Shown in pieces: positions 33,834 to 40,968 of a stretch of DNA of 40,968 nt. Below the pieces are notes generated by a model that did not search any database, was not told the DNA's origin, and was given only the letters and a program-made list of their open reading frames with translations. How positions within the stretch are numbered: the first letter of the stretch is position 1; every line of letters begins with the position of its first letter. Made by a program: the position numbers and the translations under genes. Source of the stretch: Alistipes sp. (GTDB taxonomy: Bacteria > Bacteroidota > Bacteroidia > Bacteroidales > Rikenellaceae); NCBI GenBank assembly GCA_017481925.1, contig JAFUOK010000027.1, forward strand, positions 1-40,968. The letters run 5' to 3'.

Positions 33834-33864
33834 CAAATATACAAATTTCGGACAAAACAGCAAA
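33834..33864 (-). promoter_or_regulatory. promoter of htrA
   Basis: Minus strand: TTTG (33861-33864), 19 bases, TATATTTG (33834-33841). The -33 box overlaps the T run of the metK terminator. Confidence 0.65.
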
Positions 33865-33893
33865 AAAATAGAGGCTACTTAATGCAGCCTCTA
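33862..33893 (-). terminator. terminator of metK
   Basis: Stem TAGAGGCT (33869-33876) with AGCCTCTA (33886-33893), followed on the minus strand by seven T (33862-33868). It lies 147 bases beyond the metK stop, after repeat copy 2. Confidence 0.9.
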
Positions 33894-33904
33894 TCTAATA
33901 TATT

Positions 33905-34036
33905 AATTGTACAACGAGAGTTATTTCCAAAGCGAGCGTAACGTTGCGTTTAAGCGAGGGCAGAGGGTGCTTGCACACTTTGCCGAGCGAAGCAACGAAA
34001 AGGAACTTAACGCCGAAATCACCCCGTTAGACGATT
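33905..34036. repeat. dispersed intergenic element with inverted ends, copy 2 (diverged)
   Basis: The ends 33905-33918 and about 34022-34035 pair over 10 of 14 positions, one more as G-U. The right end has AACGCCGAAATCACCCCGTTAGAC-like sequence shared with copy 3. The interior differs: it folds into a long imperfect stem (CGTTGC...GCAACG enclosing GGCAGAGGGTGC/GCACACTTTGCC). It sits between the metK stop (34040) and the metK terminator, i.e. in the 3' untranslated region. Confidence 0.6.
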
Positions 34037-34039
34037 TTT

Positions 34040-35344
34040 TTACAAACCGAACTCAGCCTTGATCTTCTCAACTGCATCCAAACGCTCCCAGCCGAAGAAC
34101 TCGATCTCGCGCTCGGTCTCCACGCCATTCTCCCACACCTTCTCAACCTTGGTGTAGGGACGGTTACCGAAGTGACCATACGACGCCGTAGCCTCGAAGA
34201 TAGGATTCTTCAAGCCGAAGCGACGCACGATAGCGGCAGGACGCAGGTCGAACAACTTCCCGATATGCTCGGCAATCTGACCATCAGTCATACCCTCCAA
34301 CGCTGCGGGACGCTTTGAGCCGTAGGTATCAACATAAATTGAGAGGGGCTCGGCAATACCGATAGCGTAACTCAACTGAACGAGCACCTGGTCGGCAACG
34401 CCTGCGGCAACCATATTCTTGGCGATGTGGCGTGCAGCGTATGCCGCCGAACGATCCACCTTCGAAGAGTCCTTGCCCGAGAATGCACCACCACCGTGAG
34501 CACCACGGCCTCCGTAGGTATCGACAATAATCTTACGCCCCGTAAGACCTGTATCACCGTGAGGGCCACCGATAACGAACTTGCCCGTAGGATTGACGTG
34601 CAGGATGTAATCATCGCCAATAAGGTCGGCCAGACGGTCGCCGGCACGCTCCAAACGAGCCTTCACGCGGGGAATCAGGATATTCTTCACATCATCACGA
34701 ATCAGACGCTGCATCATCTGCTCAGCCTCCTTCTCGGTGCGCTCGGCTGTAGGACGCACAAACTCATCGTGCTGGGTAGATACTACGATAGTGTGTACGC
34801 GGATGGGATGACCCGTAGCCTCGTCGTACTCCATCGTAACCTGACTCTTGGCATCGGGACGCAGGTAGGTCATAGTCTCACCCGCACGACGGATGTCGGC
34901 CAACTCCTTAAGGATAACATGTGAAAGGATAAGCGTAGCGGGCATATACTCGCGGGTCTCGTTGCAGGCATAACCAAACATAATACCCTGATCGCCAGCA
35001 CCCTGCGCATCATCGTCCTCACGTTCAACACCCTGATTAATATCTGACGACTGCTCGTGAATAGCCGAGAGTATTCCGCACGAAGCGGCATCGAACTGAT
35101 ACTCGCTCTTATTATAACCGATACGATCGATAACACGGCGTGCTACGGACTGAATATCGACGTATGCCGACGACTTAACCTCGCCCGACACTACGACCAA
35201 ACCCGTAGTACACAAGGTCTCGCAAGCCACCTTTGACTGCACATCGTGACGAAGGAACTCGTCAAGAATAGCATCTGAAATCTGATCTGAAACTTTATCG
35301 GGATGTCCCTCCGAAACGGACTCCGACGTAAATAAAAAAGCCAT
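34040..35344 (-). CDS. metK: S-adenosylmethionine synthetase
   Basis: 434 residues, slightly longer than the usual about 385-430. Conserved MetK signatures: [29 protein letters not shown], then [13 protein letters not shown], and [44 protein letters not shown]. The active-site histidine lies in EGHPDK. It makes SAM from ATP and methionine in the cytoplasm. A TGTG/TACTTTTG promoter lies about 135 bases upstream and the leader can form nested helices. No clear terminator separates it from the thiamine operon upstream, so readthrough is possible. Its 3' region carries repeat copy 2. Confidence 0.96.
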   Translation of the reverse strand: MAFLFTSESVSEGHPDKVSDQISDAILDEFLRHDVQSKVACETLCTTGLVVVSGEVKSSAYVDIQSVARRVIDRIGYNKSEYQFDAASCGILSAIHEQSSDINQGVEREDDDAQGAGDQGIMFGYACNETREYMPATLILSHVILKELADIRRAGETMTYLRPDAKSQVTMEYDEATGHPIRVHTIVVSTQHDEFVRPTAERTEKEAEQMMQRLIRDDVKNILIPRVKARLERAGDRLADLIGDDYILHVNPTGKFVIGGPHGDTGLTGRKIIVDTYGGRGAHGGGAFSGKDSSKVDRSAAYAARHIAKNMVAAGVADQVLVQLSYAIGIAEPLSIYVDTYGSKRPAALEGMTDGQIAEHIGKLFDLRPAAIVRRFGLKNPIFEATASYGHFGNRPYTKVEKVWENGVETEREIEFFGWERLDAVEKIKAEFGL

Positions 35345-35373
35345 ACTTTAATAGTTTTTTCGAGTTTAAACAA

Positions 35374-35535
35374 TTAACGTATGGAAGTGAGACTGTCGTA
35401 TAACTGAAGTTGCTGGTTTAGCATTTTTTTCGTGGTTGCAAGCAGTCCAAATCCTTCCACATCATTTTTTCCGGGCACAAAAGTAATATATTTTTTACAA
35501 ACTACCACATTCGCCCCAATAAAAATATTTTTCAT
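35374..35535 (-). CDS. possible small protein after the PnuC-type gene (doubtful)
   Basis: 53 codons, ATG 4 bases after the transporter stop, no recognised family. It starts MKNIFIGANVVVCKKY and ends DSLTSIR. Spacing and codons are plausible for a co-translated small protein, but the same bases hold the metK promoter and the candidate structured leader, so at least one reading is wrong. Confidence 0.25.
   Translation of the reverse strand: MKNIFIGANVVVCKKYITFVPGKNDVEGFGLLATTKKMLNQQLQLYDSLTSIR
35382..35459 (-). promoter_or_regulatory. candidate structured leader of metK
   Basis: In the 5' untranslated region of metK, TGGAAG (35382-35387) pairs with CTTCCA (35454-35459), GACTG (35391-35395) with CAGTC (35443-35447), and TGCT (35411-35414) with AGCA (35420-35423). 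The last helix competes with TTGC (35410-35413)/GCAA (35438-35441). It does not match the SAM riboswitch classes I know. Confidence 0.35.
35478..35509 (-). promoter_or_regulatory. promoter of metK
   Basis: Minus strand: TGTG (35506-35509), 20 bases, TACTTTTG (35478-35485). Predicted leader about 130 bases. Confidence 0.55.
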
Positions 35536-35539
35536 TCCA

Positions 35540-36118
35540 CTACTCCGCCTGTCGAGCCATGCGTCGCCAACGCATATAACCCACCACGGCCAGCGCAGAA
35601 TATACGGCATAGAGCATAGCCGTAAGGGGAATATCCTTATAAAAATATAGTCCCACGGTCACCACATCGACCACCAGCCATACCAGCCACTGCTCGACAT
35701 ACTTACGTGAGAGCAACCAATATGCCACCACGCTGCAAGCCGTTGTTAACGAGTCCCACACGGGCACGGTACTGTCGGTAAAGTTCACAAGCAGGAAGTA
35801 TATCACAACGTGAGCCACGGCATATATACCAACGGCCGTAACCAACACCCTCGTCGTGGCGTGGCTGATTGCAAACTTCGACTCCTTATCCTTGCCTCCT
35901 CGCCTTAACCACACAGACAGACCATATACGCCAGCGAGGATATAATAGACCTCCATAGCGCAGTCGGCATACAGACCCGAACGGTAATAGAGCATGCCAT
36001 GCACAACGGGCATAATGAGTCCTACGACCCACAGCCAGATGTTGGCGCGGTATTCGAGATAGAGGTAGAGCAGGCCGAGCGCCACTCCGATGATTTGAAG
36101 CAACAGTTTGATATCCAT
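35540..36118 (-). CDS. pnuT: PnuC-family transporter, probably thiamine-specific (PnuT)
   Basis: 192 residues, about seven membrane segments. PnuC features: LEYRANIWLWVVGLIMPVVHG near the N-terminus, and WDSLTTACSVVAYWLLSRKYVEQWLVWLVVDVVTVGLYFYKDIPLTAMLYAVY in the second half, where W-x-x-x-D/N positions line the substrate path. PnuC proteins carry ribosylnicotinamide, but the subgroup placed behind TPP riboswitches and TonB receptors carries thiamine. The TPP riboswitch at the head of this operon makes thiamine the likely substrate. The thiamine pyrophosphokinase gene that often follows in Bacteroidetes is absent. Confidence 0.88.
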   Translation of the reverse strand: MDIKLLLQIIGVALGLLYLYLEYRANIWLWVVGLIMPVVHGMLYYRSGLYADCAMEVYYILAGVYGLSVWLRRGGKDKESKFAISHATTRVLVTAVGIYAVAHVVIYFLLVNFTDSTVPVWDSLTTACSVVAYWLLSRKYVEQWLVWLVVDVVTVGLYFYKDIPLTAMLYAVYSALAVVGYMRWRRMARQAE

Positions 36119-36133
36119 TCTCTCTTATTTTTC

Positions 36134-36175
36134 AAGGCTCGGCCCGTAGCACCCATACACCACAGGTCGAGCCTT
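36134..36175 (-). other. intercistronic hairpin between receptor and transporter genes
   Basis: AAGGCTCG (36134-36141) pairs with CGAGCCTT (36168-36175) in the 63-base gap of the thiamine operon. No T run follows on the minus strand, so it looks like an mRNA-stability or processing element rather than a terminator. Confidence 0.5.
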
Positions 36176-36181
36176 AAAGGG

Positions 36182-38410
36182 TTAAAATTTTACAGTCACA
36201 TTTGCCAGCACGTGCATAGGCGCCTGCGGGAAGTAATAGGCCTCGTCGTAACGCACGCCGTCCCACATATATGAATAGCCGTAGCCGTTGCTGCAATAGG
36301 TGGCATTGAGCAGGTTGTATATCGTCATACCCAGGCGTACGCTCTTTGCCGAGCGGGTACGGAGGGTATATGCAAGGTCGAGATTGGTCACCGAATATGA
36401 GTCGAGCGAGAGTGCCTCAATCTCATTGTTGGTGAAGTACTGGCTACCAACCCACTGCGTACGCCACACAGCCTCGAAACCACCGACGTGGAAATCAAGG
36501 TATGCCGACGCCACAACATCGGGCGAGTAGGCAATGGTCATCGTGCCGAGGTTCTCACCGTAGGTCGGGCTATCGGCAAGCAGATCCACATAATCCAGAA
36601 TCTTATTTCGGCTCAGAGTTGCGCTACCTCCCACTGTCAGCACTCTTGCCACATCCCAAGCGGCCGTAAGCTCCACGCCATAGCGGTAAGAATCAGGCAC
36701 ATTGACATTCAGCGCATCGGAACTGTCATTGACCATACCCGTAGGGATGAGTTGATCCTTATAGCGCATATAGTAGAGGTTCACGCCCAACGACAAACGG
36801 TCGGAGAGGTAGTTGTAGCCCAACTCATAATCGTAAAGACGCTCCGAAGTGGGTTGAGTCTGGTCGGCGGCGAACATATAACGGTCGGTAAAGTCGGCAC
36901 GCGTAGGCTCCTTCTGCGCTATGGCAAACGAAGCGAAGATGTTGTGACGATTTGCAAACGTATAGTTTACGCCCACACGGGGATTGAAGAAGTTATAGAC
37001 CTTATCAATATCGATGGGCTGCATCTGCATTGTATTCCAATCGAAGTTGTCGTTCACTCCCCATGCCTTATAGTGTACATAGCGATACTGCAAATCGGCA
37101 AAGAGATTCAAGCCCTTGGCGGGTTGCCACGAAGCCTTGACAAAGAGGTTGGCATCCTGCTTATCTACGTCGTTATCGTACCAGCGGCCGCCAATCTGGC
37201 TCTTCTCCCAGCCATCGACCCACTCCAGATCGCCCCAGTGCGGGCAGGTATAATAACTATACGAGCCACCCATCAACAGCGAGAGGTTGTTTGCGGTATA
37301 GCCCACCGAACCATTCACGCCAACGGTGTGATTACGCATAATCTTGCGGCGAATCATATCCGCCTCCAACGAGTAATCCTCGACGCCGAGATTGCCATAC
37401 TCGAAGAGCGTGCGAGCGTCCTTATACTGCTTGTAGTAACCATAACCATAGGTATAAAAGCCCGTAGCCGAAAGCATCCAACGATCGTTGAAACGATGGT
37501 TGAGCACCAGCTGATTATTGATTTGCAGATAGTTATCGGTCTGATCGTCATAATAATCTACGTGCGTGCCATCGGCCAGCACATAAGGGCCGTGCGAAGT
37601 CTCATACTGTCCCTCGGTGTGATAACGACGACCATAGAGCTCCATCTCCTCCTTCGTTACACCCGTATAGGTGAGGTAGGTCTTTGCCGAACCACCGAAC
37701 GAGAGGAGTTTCAACGTAGTGCGATCGCCAAAGTATGCACCCTGAAACATATACGACTTCAAATCCGTAGCACCTCGGTCGATGTAACCATCCGAAGCGA
37801 TATGCGTCAGTCGTGCATCCACCATCCAGCGACCACCAATCAAGCCCGAACCGATATGGATAGCCTGCTTATTAGTGTTGTAGGAGCCATACGACAGCGA
37901 CACGTCGCCACCAAACTCCGACTGCGGGGTGGCTGTTGTCATGCTCACTGCACCTCCGAATGCACCCGTACCGTTGGTCGAAGTTCCCGCACCTCGCTGC
38001 ACCTGCACATCGCCGATAGCCGAAATCAGGTCGGGCGTATCGTACCAATAGGTCGAGTGAGAGTCGGGGTTGTTGAGCGAAACACCGTTGATGGTGACGT
38101 TAAGACGCGTGGCATCCGTTCCACGCAGACGAATCGACGTTCCACCGATGCCGATACCTGTCTCGTTGGTGGCAATCATTGAGGGCGTAAGAGCTAATAG
38201 CGAAGGAATATCCAAGCCGTAGTTATGGCGCTCAATTTCAGCCTTTGGGATGTTGGTATGGGCAATGGGGGTTAATCGTGTGGCGCGAGTGGCAACCACT
38301 TCAACTTTTTGAATCTCACCATGCAGGGAGATCGAGTCGGGAGCAATCTCTTGCGCCCTTACGCCGAGCGCCAGAAGGGCGACGGCAAGTGTCGAAAAAA
38401 TCCTTTTCAT
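36182..38410 (-). CDS. TonB-dependent outer-membrane receptor, probably for thiamine
   Basis: 742 residues with a signal peptide (ALLALGVRAQ). A short region leads directly into the plug domain (VEVVATRATRLTPIAHTNIPKAEIERHNYGLDIPSLLALTPSMIATNETGIGIGGTSIRLRGTDATRLNVTINGVSLNN; then VQVQRGAGTSTNGTGAFGGAVSM). A 22-strand beta-barrel follows, ending in an aromatic-rich strand (APMHVLANVTVKF) as BAM substrates require. It lacks the SusC-type extension, so it is a small-ligand receptor. The TPP riboswitch upstream and the PnuC-type gene downstream indicate import of thiamine or its phosphates, driven by TonB-ExbBD. Confidence 0.92.
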   Translation of the reverse strand: MKRIFSTLAVALLALGVRAQEIAPDSISLHGEIQKVEVVATRATRLTPIAHTNIPKAEIERHNYGLDIPSLLALTPSMIATNETGIGIGGTSIRLRGTDATRLNVTINGVSLNNPDSHSTYWYDTPDLISAIGDVQVQRGAGTSTNGTGAFGGAVSMTTATPQSEFGGDVSLSYGSYNTNKQAIHIGSGLIGGRWMVDARLTHIASDGYIDRGATDLKSYMFQGAYFGDRTTLKLLSFGGSAKTYLTYTGVTKEEMELYGRRYHTEGQYETSHGPYVLADGTHVDYYDDQTDNYLQINNQLVLNHRFNDRWMLSATGFYTYGYGYYKQYKDARTLFEYGNLGVEDYSLEADMIRRKIMRNHTVGVNGSVGYTANNLSLLMGGSYSYYTCPHWGDLEWVDGWEKSQIGGRWYDNDVDKQDANLFVKASWQPAKGLNLFADLQYRYVHYKAWGVNDNFDWNTMQMQPIDIDKVYNFFNPRVGVNYTFANRHNIFASFAIAQKEPTRADFTDRYMFAADQTQPTSERLYDYELGYNYLSDRLSLGVNLYYMRYKDQLIPTGMVNDSSDALNVNVPDSYRYGVELTAAWDVARVLTVGGSATLSRNKILDYVDLLADSPTYGENLGTMTIAYSPDVVASAYLDFHVGGFEAVWRTQWVGSQYFTNNEIEALSLDSYSVTNLDLAYTLRTRSAKSVRLGMTIYNLLNATYCSNGYGYSYMWDGVRYDEAYYFPQAPMHVLANVTVKF

Positions 38411-38460
38411 AACTTTTAATCGTTAAGTTAAAAATATAGAAAAGGGGTATATGTGTCGAT

Positions 38461-38540
38461 TACGCTATTCCCGGTCTCGGCATTACCCGTATCCGGTTCA
38501 ATGGGTATAATCTCAGCCTGATAGTAAGGCACCCCTTCGA
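38461..38540 (-). ncRNA. TPP riboswitch (THI element)
   Basis: Read on the minus strand the TPP aptamer blocks appear in order: AAGGGGTGCC, GGCTGAGA, ACCC, TTGAACC, GATACGGGTAATGCC and GGGAATAG. These form the two helical arms that grip the pyrimidine and pyrophosphate parts of thiamine pyrophosphate. It starts right after a TACCTTTG promoter and ends about 50 bases before the start of the TonB receptor gene, so it represses the receptor-transporter operon when TPP is plentiful. Confidence 0.95.
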
Positions 38541-38550
38541 AATGTCACGG

Positions 38551-38558
38551 CAAAGGTA
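38551..38558 (-). promoter_or_regulatory. -7 promoter box of the thiamine operon
   Basis: TACCTTTG on the minus strand, just upstream of the riboswitch. The -33 region is not clear. Confidence 0.6.
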
Positions 38559-38611
38559 ATCAAAATTTTTATTCATTATCCTTTGCCTGGCGTTTTTTCG
38601 CATCGTCGTGC

Positions 38612-38645
38612 AAAAAAAGGCTGCCAACAATAACGTTGAACAGCC
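38612..38645 (-). terminator. terminator of recQ
   Basis: GGCTG (38619-38623) pairs with CAGCC (38641-38645), with an inner CAAC/GTTG stretch; seven T follow on the minus strand (38612-38618). It lies beyond repeat copy 3. Confidence 0.85.
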
Positions 38646-38656
38646 CAATTCTTTCA

Positions 38657-38777
38657 GAACGTGTATAAAAAGAGGGATTTCAAGGCTTTTGAAGCCCGAG
38701 CAACCGCAGTTTACTGAGACGTAAATGAGGATTGCGAGGGCGAAAGTAACGCAGAAATCACCTTGTTAGACACGTTC
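38657..38777. repeat. dispersed intergenic element with inverted ends, copy 3
   Basis: 121 bases. End arms 38657-38672 and 38762-38777 pair over 14 of 16 positions. The inner hairpin GGCTT/AAGCC and the TTTAC/GTAAA pair are conserved with copy 1, to which it aligns without gaps. It lies in the 3' untranslated region of recQ, between stop codon (38796) and terminator. Confidence 0.8.
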
Positions 38778-38795
38778 ATATTAATTATTTTGGCG

Positions 38796-40968
38796 TTAGT
38801 TACCTATCTCGCAGAGGAACTTGATACGCACCAGACGTATCTCCTCCTCGGTGTAGTCCGAGCCCAACTCCTCGATAGCAGCATCGAGCGAATCGCTCTC
38901 GGCATCCTCCTTGAAGTATAGGTAGATATCCTCGATCTTATCCTGATCCATATACTGGTCGAGGTAGTACGATATGTCGAGTCGCGTACCCGAATTAACA
39001 ATTCCCTCAATATCGGAGAGTAACTCCTCGAAGTCGAGATTCTTCGCTCGGGCAATATCCTCGAAATCCATCTTGCGGTCGATAGACTGGATGATAAATA
39101 TCTTATTACCAGACTTATTGGCCACCGACTTAACGACCATATCCTGCGGGCGGATAATATCCTTCTCCTCAACGTATGCCTTAATCAGGCGGATAAACTC
39201 CTCGCCAAACTTCTTTGCCTTACCTGCACCCACACCCGAGATATTCTGCATCTCCTCGATGGTGATAGGATACTGAATAGCCATATCCTCCAACGAGGGA
39301 TCCTGGAAGATAACGAACGGAGGCAGATCCAACTTCTTGGCCACTTTCTTACGCAGATCCTTAAGCATAGAGTAAAGCTCCTCATCGGCTGCTCCGCCCT
39401 TGCCCATCTGTGCTGACATAGTCTCCTCTTCCTTCTCCTCCTCGTCGTAGTTGTGGTCGAGCGTAATGGTCACCGACTTGGGCGATGAGATATATTCTCG
39501 ACCCCTCTCGTTAATCGAGATAAGTCCGTAGTTCTCAATACTCTTATCAATGAGGCCCATAATCAGAGCCTGACGAATCACCGCACCCCAGAACTTGGCA
39601 TCGTGATCCTCACCCTCACCGAAGAACTTGAGTTTATTGTGCCCGTAGCTCTTTATCTGTGCCGTAACCTTACCCGTAAGCACAGCACACAAATGGTCAA
39701 TCTTAAACTTGTCGCCAATAGCCTCCAATGTCTGCAAAGCCAGCTTCATCTCCGCCTTGGCATCAACTTTGGGTTTGGGATTCACGCAGTTGTCGCAACA
39801 GCCGCAGTTAGTCTCGGCGTACTCCTCACCAAAATAGTGCAACAAGGTTTTACGACGGCATATCGAACTCTCGGCATACGACACGGTCTCCAACAGCAGC
39901 AGTTTACCGATCTCCTGCTCTGCCAAAGGCTTGCCCTGCATAAACTTTTCGAGTTTCTGAATATCCTTATAGCTGTAGAACGTCAGGCAATGACCCTCGC
40001 CACCATCGCGGCCTGCACGACCCGTCTCCTGATAGTATCCCTCCAACGACTTGGGTATATCGTAATGGATAACATATCGCACATCGGGTTTGTCGATACC
40101 CATACCGAATGCAATCGTCGCCACTATCACATCCACACGCTCCATCAGGAAATCATCCTGATTATTGGCTCGTGTCTGCGCATCCATACCTGCATGGTAA
40201 GCCAATGCCTTGATGCCGTTTGCCACCAGCAACTCGGCCAACTCCTCGACTTTCTTACGGCTCAGGCAGTATATGATACCGCTCTTGCCCGTCTTCTGCT
40301 TGATAAAACGGATAATATCTCGCTCGGCGTTATGCTTGGGGCGAATCTCGTAAAAGAGATTCGAACGGTTGAACGATGACTTAAATACCGCCGCGTCGGT
40401 CATACCCAGGTTTTTCTGAATATCCATCTGCACCTTCGGCGTAGCCGTTGCCGTAAGGGCAATCAGGGGGGCGTGGCCAATATCGTTGATAATGGGGCGG
40501 ATACGACGATACTCGGGTCGGAAATCGTGACCCCACTCGGAGATACAGTGAGCCTCGTCGATGGCGTAGAACGAAATCTTGATCTTACGCAGGAAGGCTA
40601 CATTATCCTCCTTGGTAAGTGACTCGGGGGCAAAGTATAGTAATTTGGTCTTGCCATCGAGGACATCCTGACGGACTTGGTTGATGGCAGTCTTATTGAG
40701 CGATGAATTGAGGAAGTGGGCAATACCCGACTCGGTCGAAAAGGTACGCATAGCATCGACCTGATTCTTCATCAAGGCAATCAGTGGCGAAATGATAATA
40801 GCCACTCCATCCATAATTAGAGCAGGCAACTGATAACACAAAGATTTGCCACCGCCGGTAGGCATCAACACGAATGTATCTCGTCCCGAAAGTAGATTTC
40901 GAATCACAGCCTCCTGGTTACCCTTGAAGGAAGTGAATCCAAAATATTCCTTGAGTTTGCTATGTAAA
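38796..40968 (-). CDS. recQ: ATP-dependent DNA helicase RecQ (5' end beyond window)
   Basis: The frame is open through the right edge, so the true start is outside. The GTG at 40907 is internal, and the codons before it give the RecQ Q-motif region LKEYFGFTSFKGNQEAVI. At least 723 residues are visible, longer than E. coli RecQ. Order of domains: helicase core with LMPTGGGKSLCYQ (Walker A) and AIDEAHCISEWGHDFRPEY (DEAH), zinc-binding cysteines in SSICRRKTLLHYF and CGCCDNC, the RQC domain, an HRDC domain (PFVIFQDPSLEDMAIQYP, ISGVGAGKAKKFGEEF), and a C-terminal extension of about 115 residues with helical, acidic character. RecQ unwinds recombination and fork intermediates. Confidence 0.95.
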   Translation of the reverse strand, partial: LHSKLKEYFGFTSFKGNQEAVIRNLLSGRDTFVLMPTGGGKSLCYQLPALIMDGVAIIISPLIALMKNQVDAMRTFSTESGIAHFLNSSLNKTAINQVRQDVLDGKTKLLYFAPESLTKEDNVAFLRKIKISFYAIDEAHCISEWGHDFRPEYRRIRPIINDIGHAPLIALTATATPKVQMDIQKNLGMTDAAVFKSSFNRSNLFYEIRPKHNAERDIIRFIKQKTGKSGIIYCLSRKKVEELAELLVANGIKALAYHAGMDAQTRANNQDDFLMERVDVIVATIAFGMGIDKPDVRYVIHYDIPKSLEGYYQETGRAGRDGGEGHCLTFYSYKDIQKLEKFMQGKPLAEQEIGKLLLLETVSYAESSICRRKTLLHYFGEEYAETNCGCCDNCVNPKPKVDAKAEMKLALQTLEAIGDKFKIDHLCAVLTGKVTAQIKSYGHNKLKFFGEGEDHDAKFWGAVIRQALIMGLIDKSIENYGLISINERGREYISSPKSVTITLDHNYDEEEKEEETMSAQMGKGGAADEELYSMLKDLRKKVAKKLDLPPFVIFQDPSLEDMAIQYPITIEEMQNISGVGAGKAKKFGEEFIRLIKAYVEEKDIIRPQDMVVKSVANKSGNKIFIIQSIDRKMDFEDIARAKNLDFEELLSDIEGIVNSGTRLDISYYLDQYMDQDKIEDIYLYFKEDAESDSLDAAIEELGSDYTEEEIRLVRIKFLCEIGN

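Noticed and set aside
33718..33893. Plus-strand small RNA from a TATCTTTG box at 33735
   Set aside because: No -33 box at the right distance, and the downstream hairpin is better explained as the metK terminator on the other strand.
36488..38182. 564-codon open frame on the plus strand opposite the TonB receptor
   Set aside because: It is antisense to a clearly recognisable receptor, has no domain, and arises from the codon bias of the real gene.

Overview
The window is a chromosomal segment of a Bacteroidales bacterium. The signs are promoters of the Bacteroides type (TTTG or TTG, about 19-20 bases, then TAnnTTTG), start codons without Shine-Dalgarno sequences, and family content such as GldH, a RicT/PSP1 protein, DUF418, GH78 and GH109 enzymes and a TonB-linked thiamine uptake operon. 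A Rikenellaceae/Alistipes-like gut anaerobe is my best guess, but that is inference. No rRNA, tRNA, CRISPR array, transposase or phage gene was recognised.

Layout. 1-5184 (+ strand): the 3' end of a secreted protein with a Pro-Glu repeat, a secreted EEP-family phosphoesterase, an NTF2-like secreted protein paired with a DUF418 membrane protein, and a GH109/Gfo-Idh-MocA lipoprotein. 5186-9330 (- strand): a four-gene unit of a UPF0597/cysteine desulfidase-like protein, ispG, recO and a small membrane-anchored protein. 9397-12954 (- strand): a fatty-acid cluster of acyl-ACP thioesterase plus a membrane LytTR regulator, then an acyl-CoA synthetase. 13040-15028 (-): FAD-dependent oxidoreductase lipoprotein. 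15172-20404 (+): rarA, a secreted esterase and a YfcE-type phosphodiesterase, followed by a ClpC-type unfoldase. 20491-23728 (-): alpha-L-rhamnosidase and GNAT acetyltransferase. 23816-25027 (+): an unrecognised helical protein and a NYN-domain protein. 25096-27849 (-): rubrerythrin, a thioredoxin-like lipoprotein and an AraC regulator. 28084-32114 (+): MATE exporter, then RicT-GldH-TrmB. 32173-40968 (-): HtrA protease, metK, and a TPP-riboswitch operon (TonB receptor plus PnuC-type transporter), then recQ, which runs off the right edge.

How the genes work together. Clear units are thiamine salvage (riboswitch, outer-membrane receptor, inner-membrane transporter), glycan breakdown (GH109, GH78, FAD lipoprotein, esterase), fatty-acid release and activation (thioesterase, synthetase, possibly under the LytTR protein), genome maintenance (recO, rarA, recQ) and protein/oxygen stress (clpC, htrA, rubrerythrin).

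The most interesting signal is non-coding. A roughly 120-130 base intergenic element with inverted ends occurs three times, each time directly after the stop codon of a minus-strand gene and next to a terminator hairpin. Two copies align without gaps and their end-stems show compensatory base changes. Two near-identical long hairpins at other gene ends share the core of those stems. A structured leader before metK and a leader with mutually exclusive hairpins before htrA are also worth checking.
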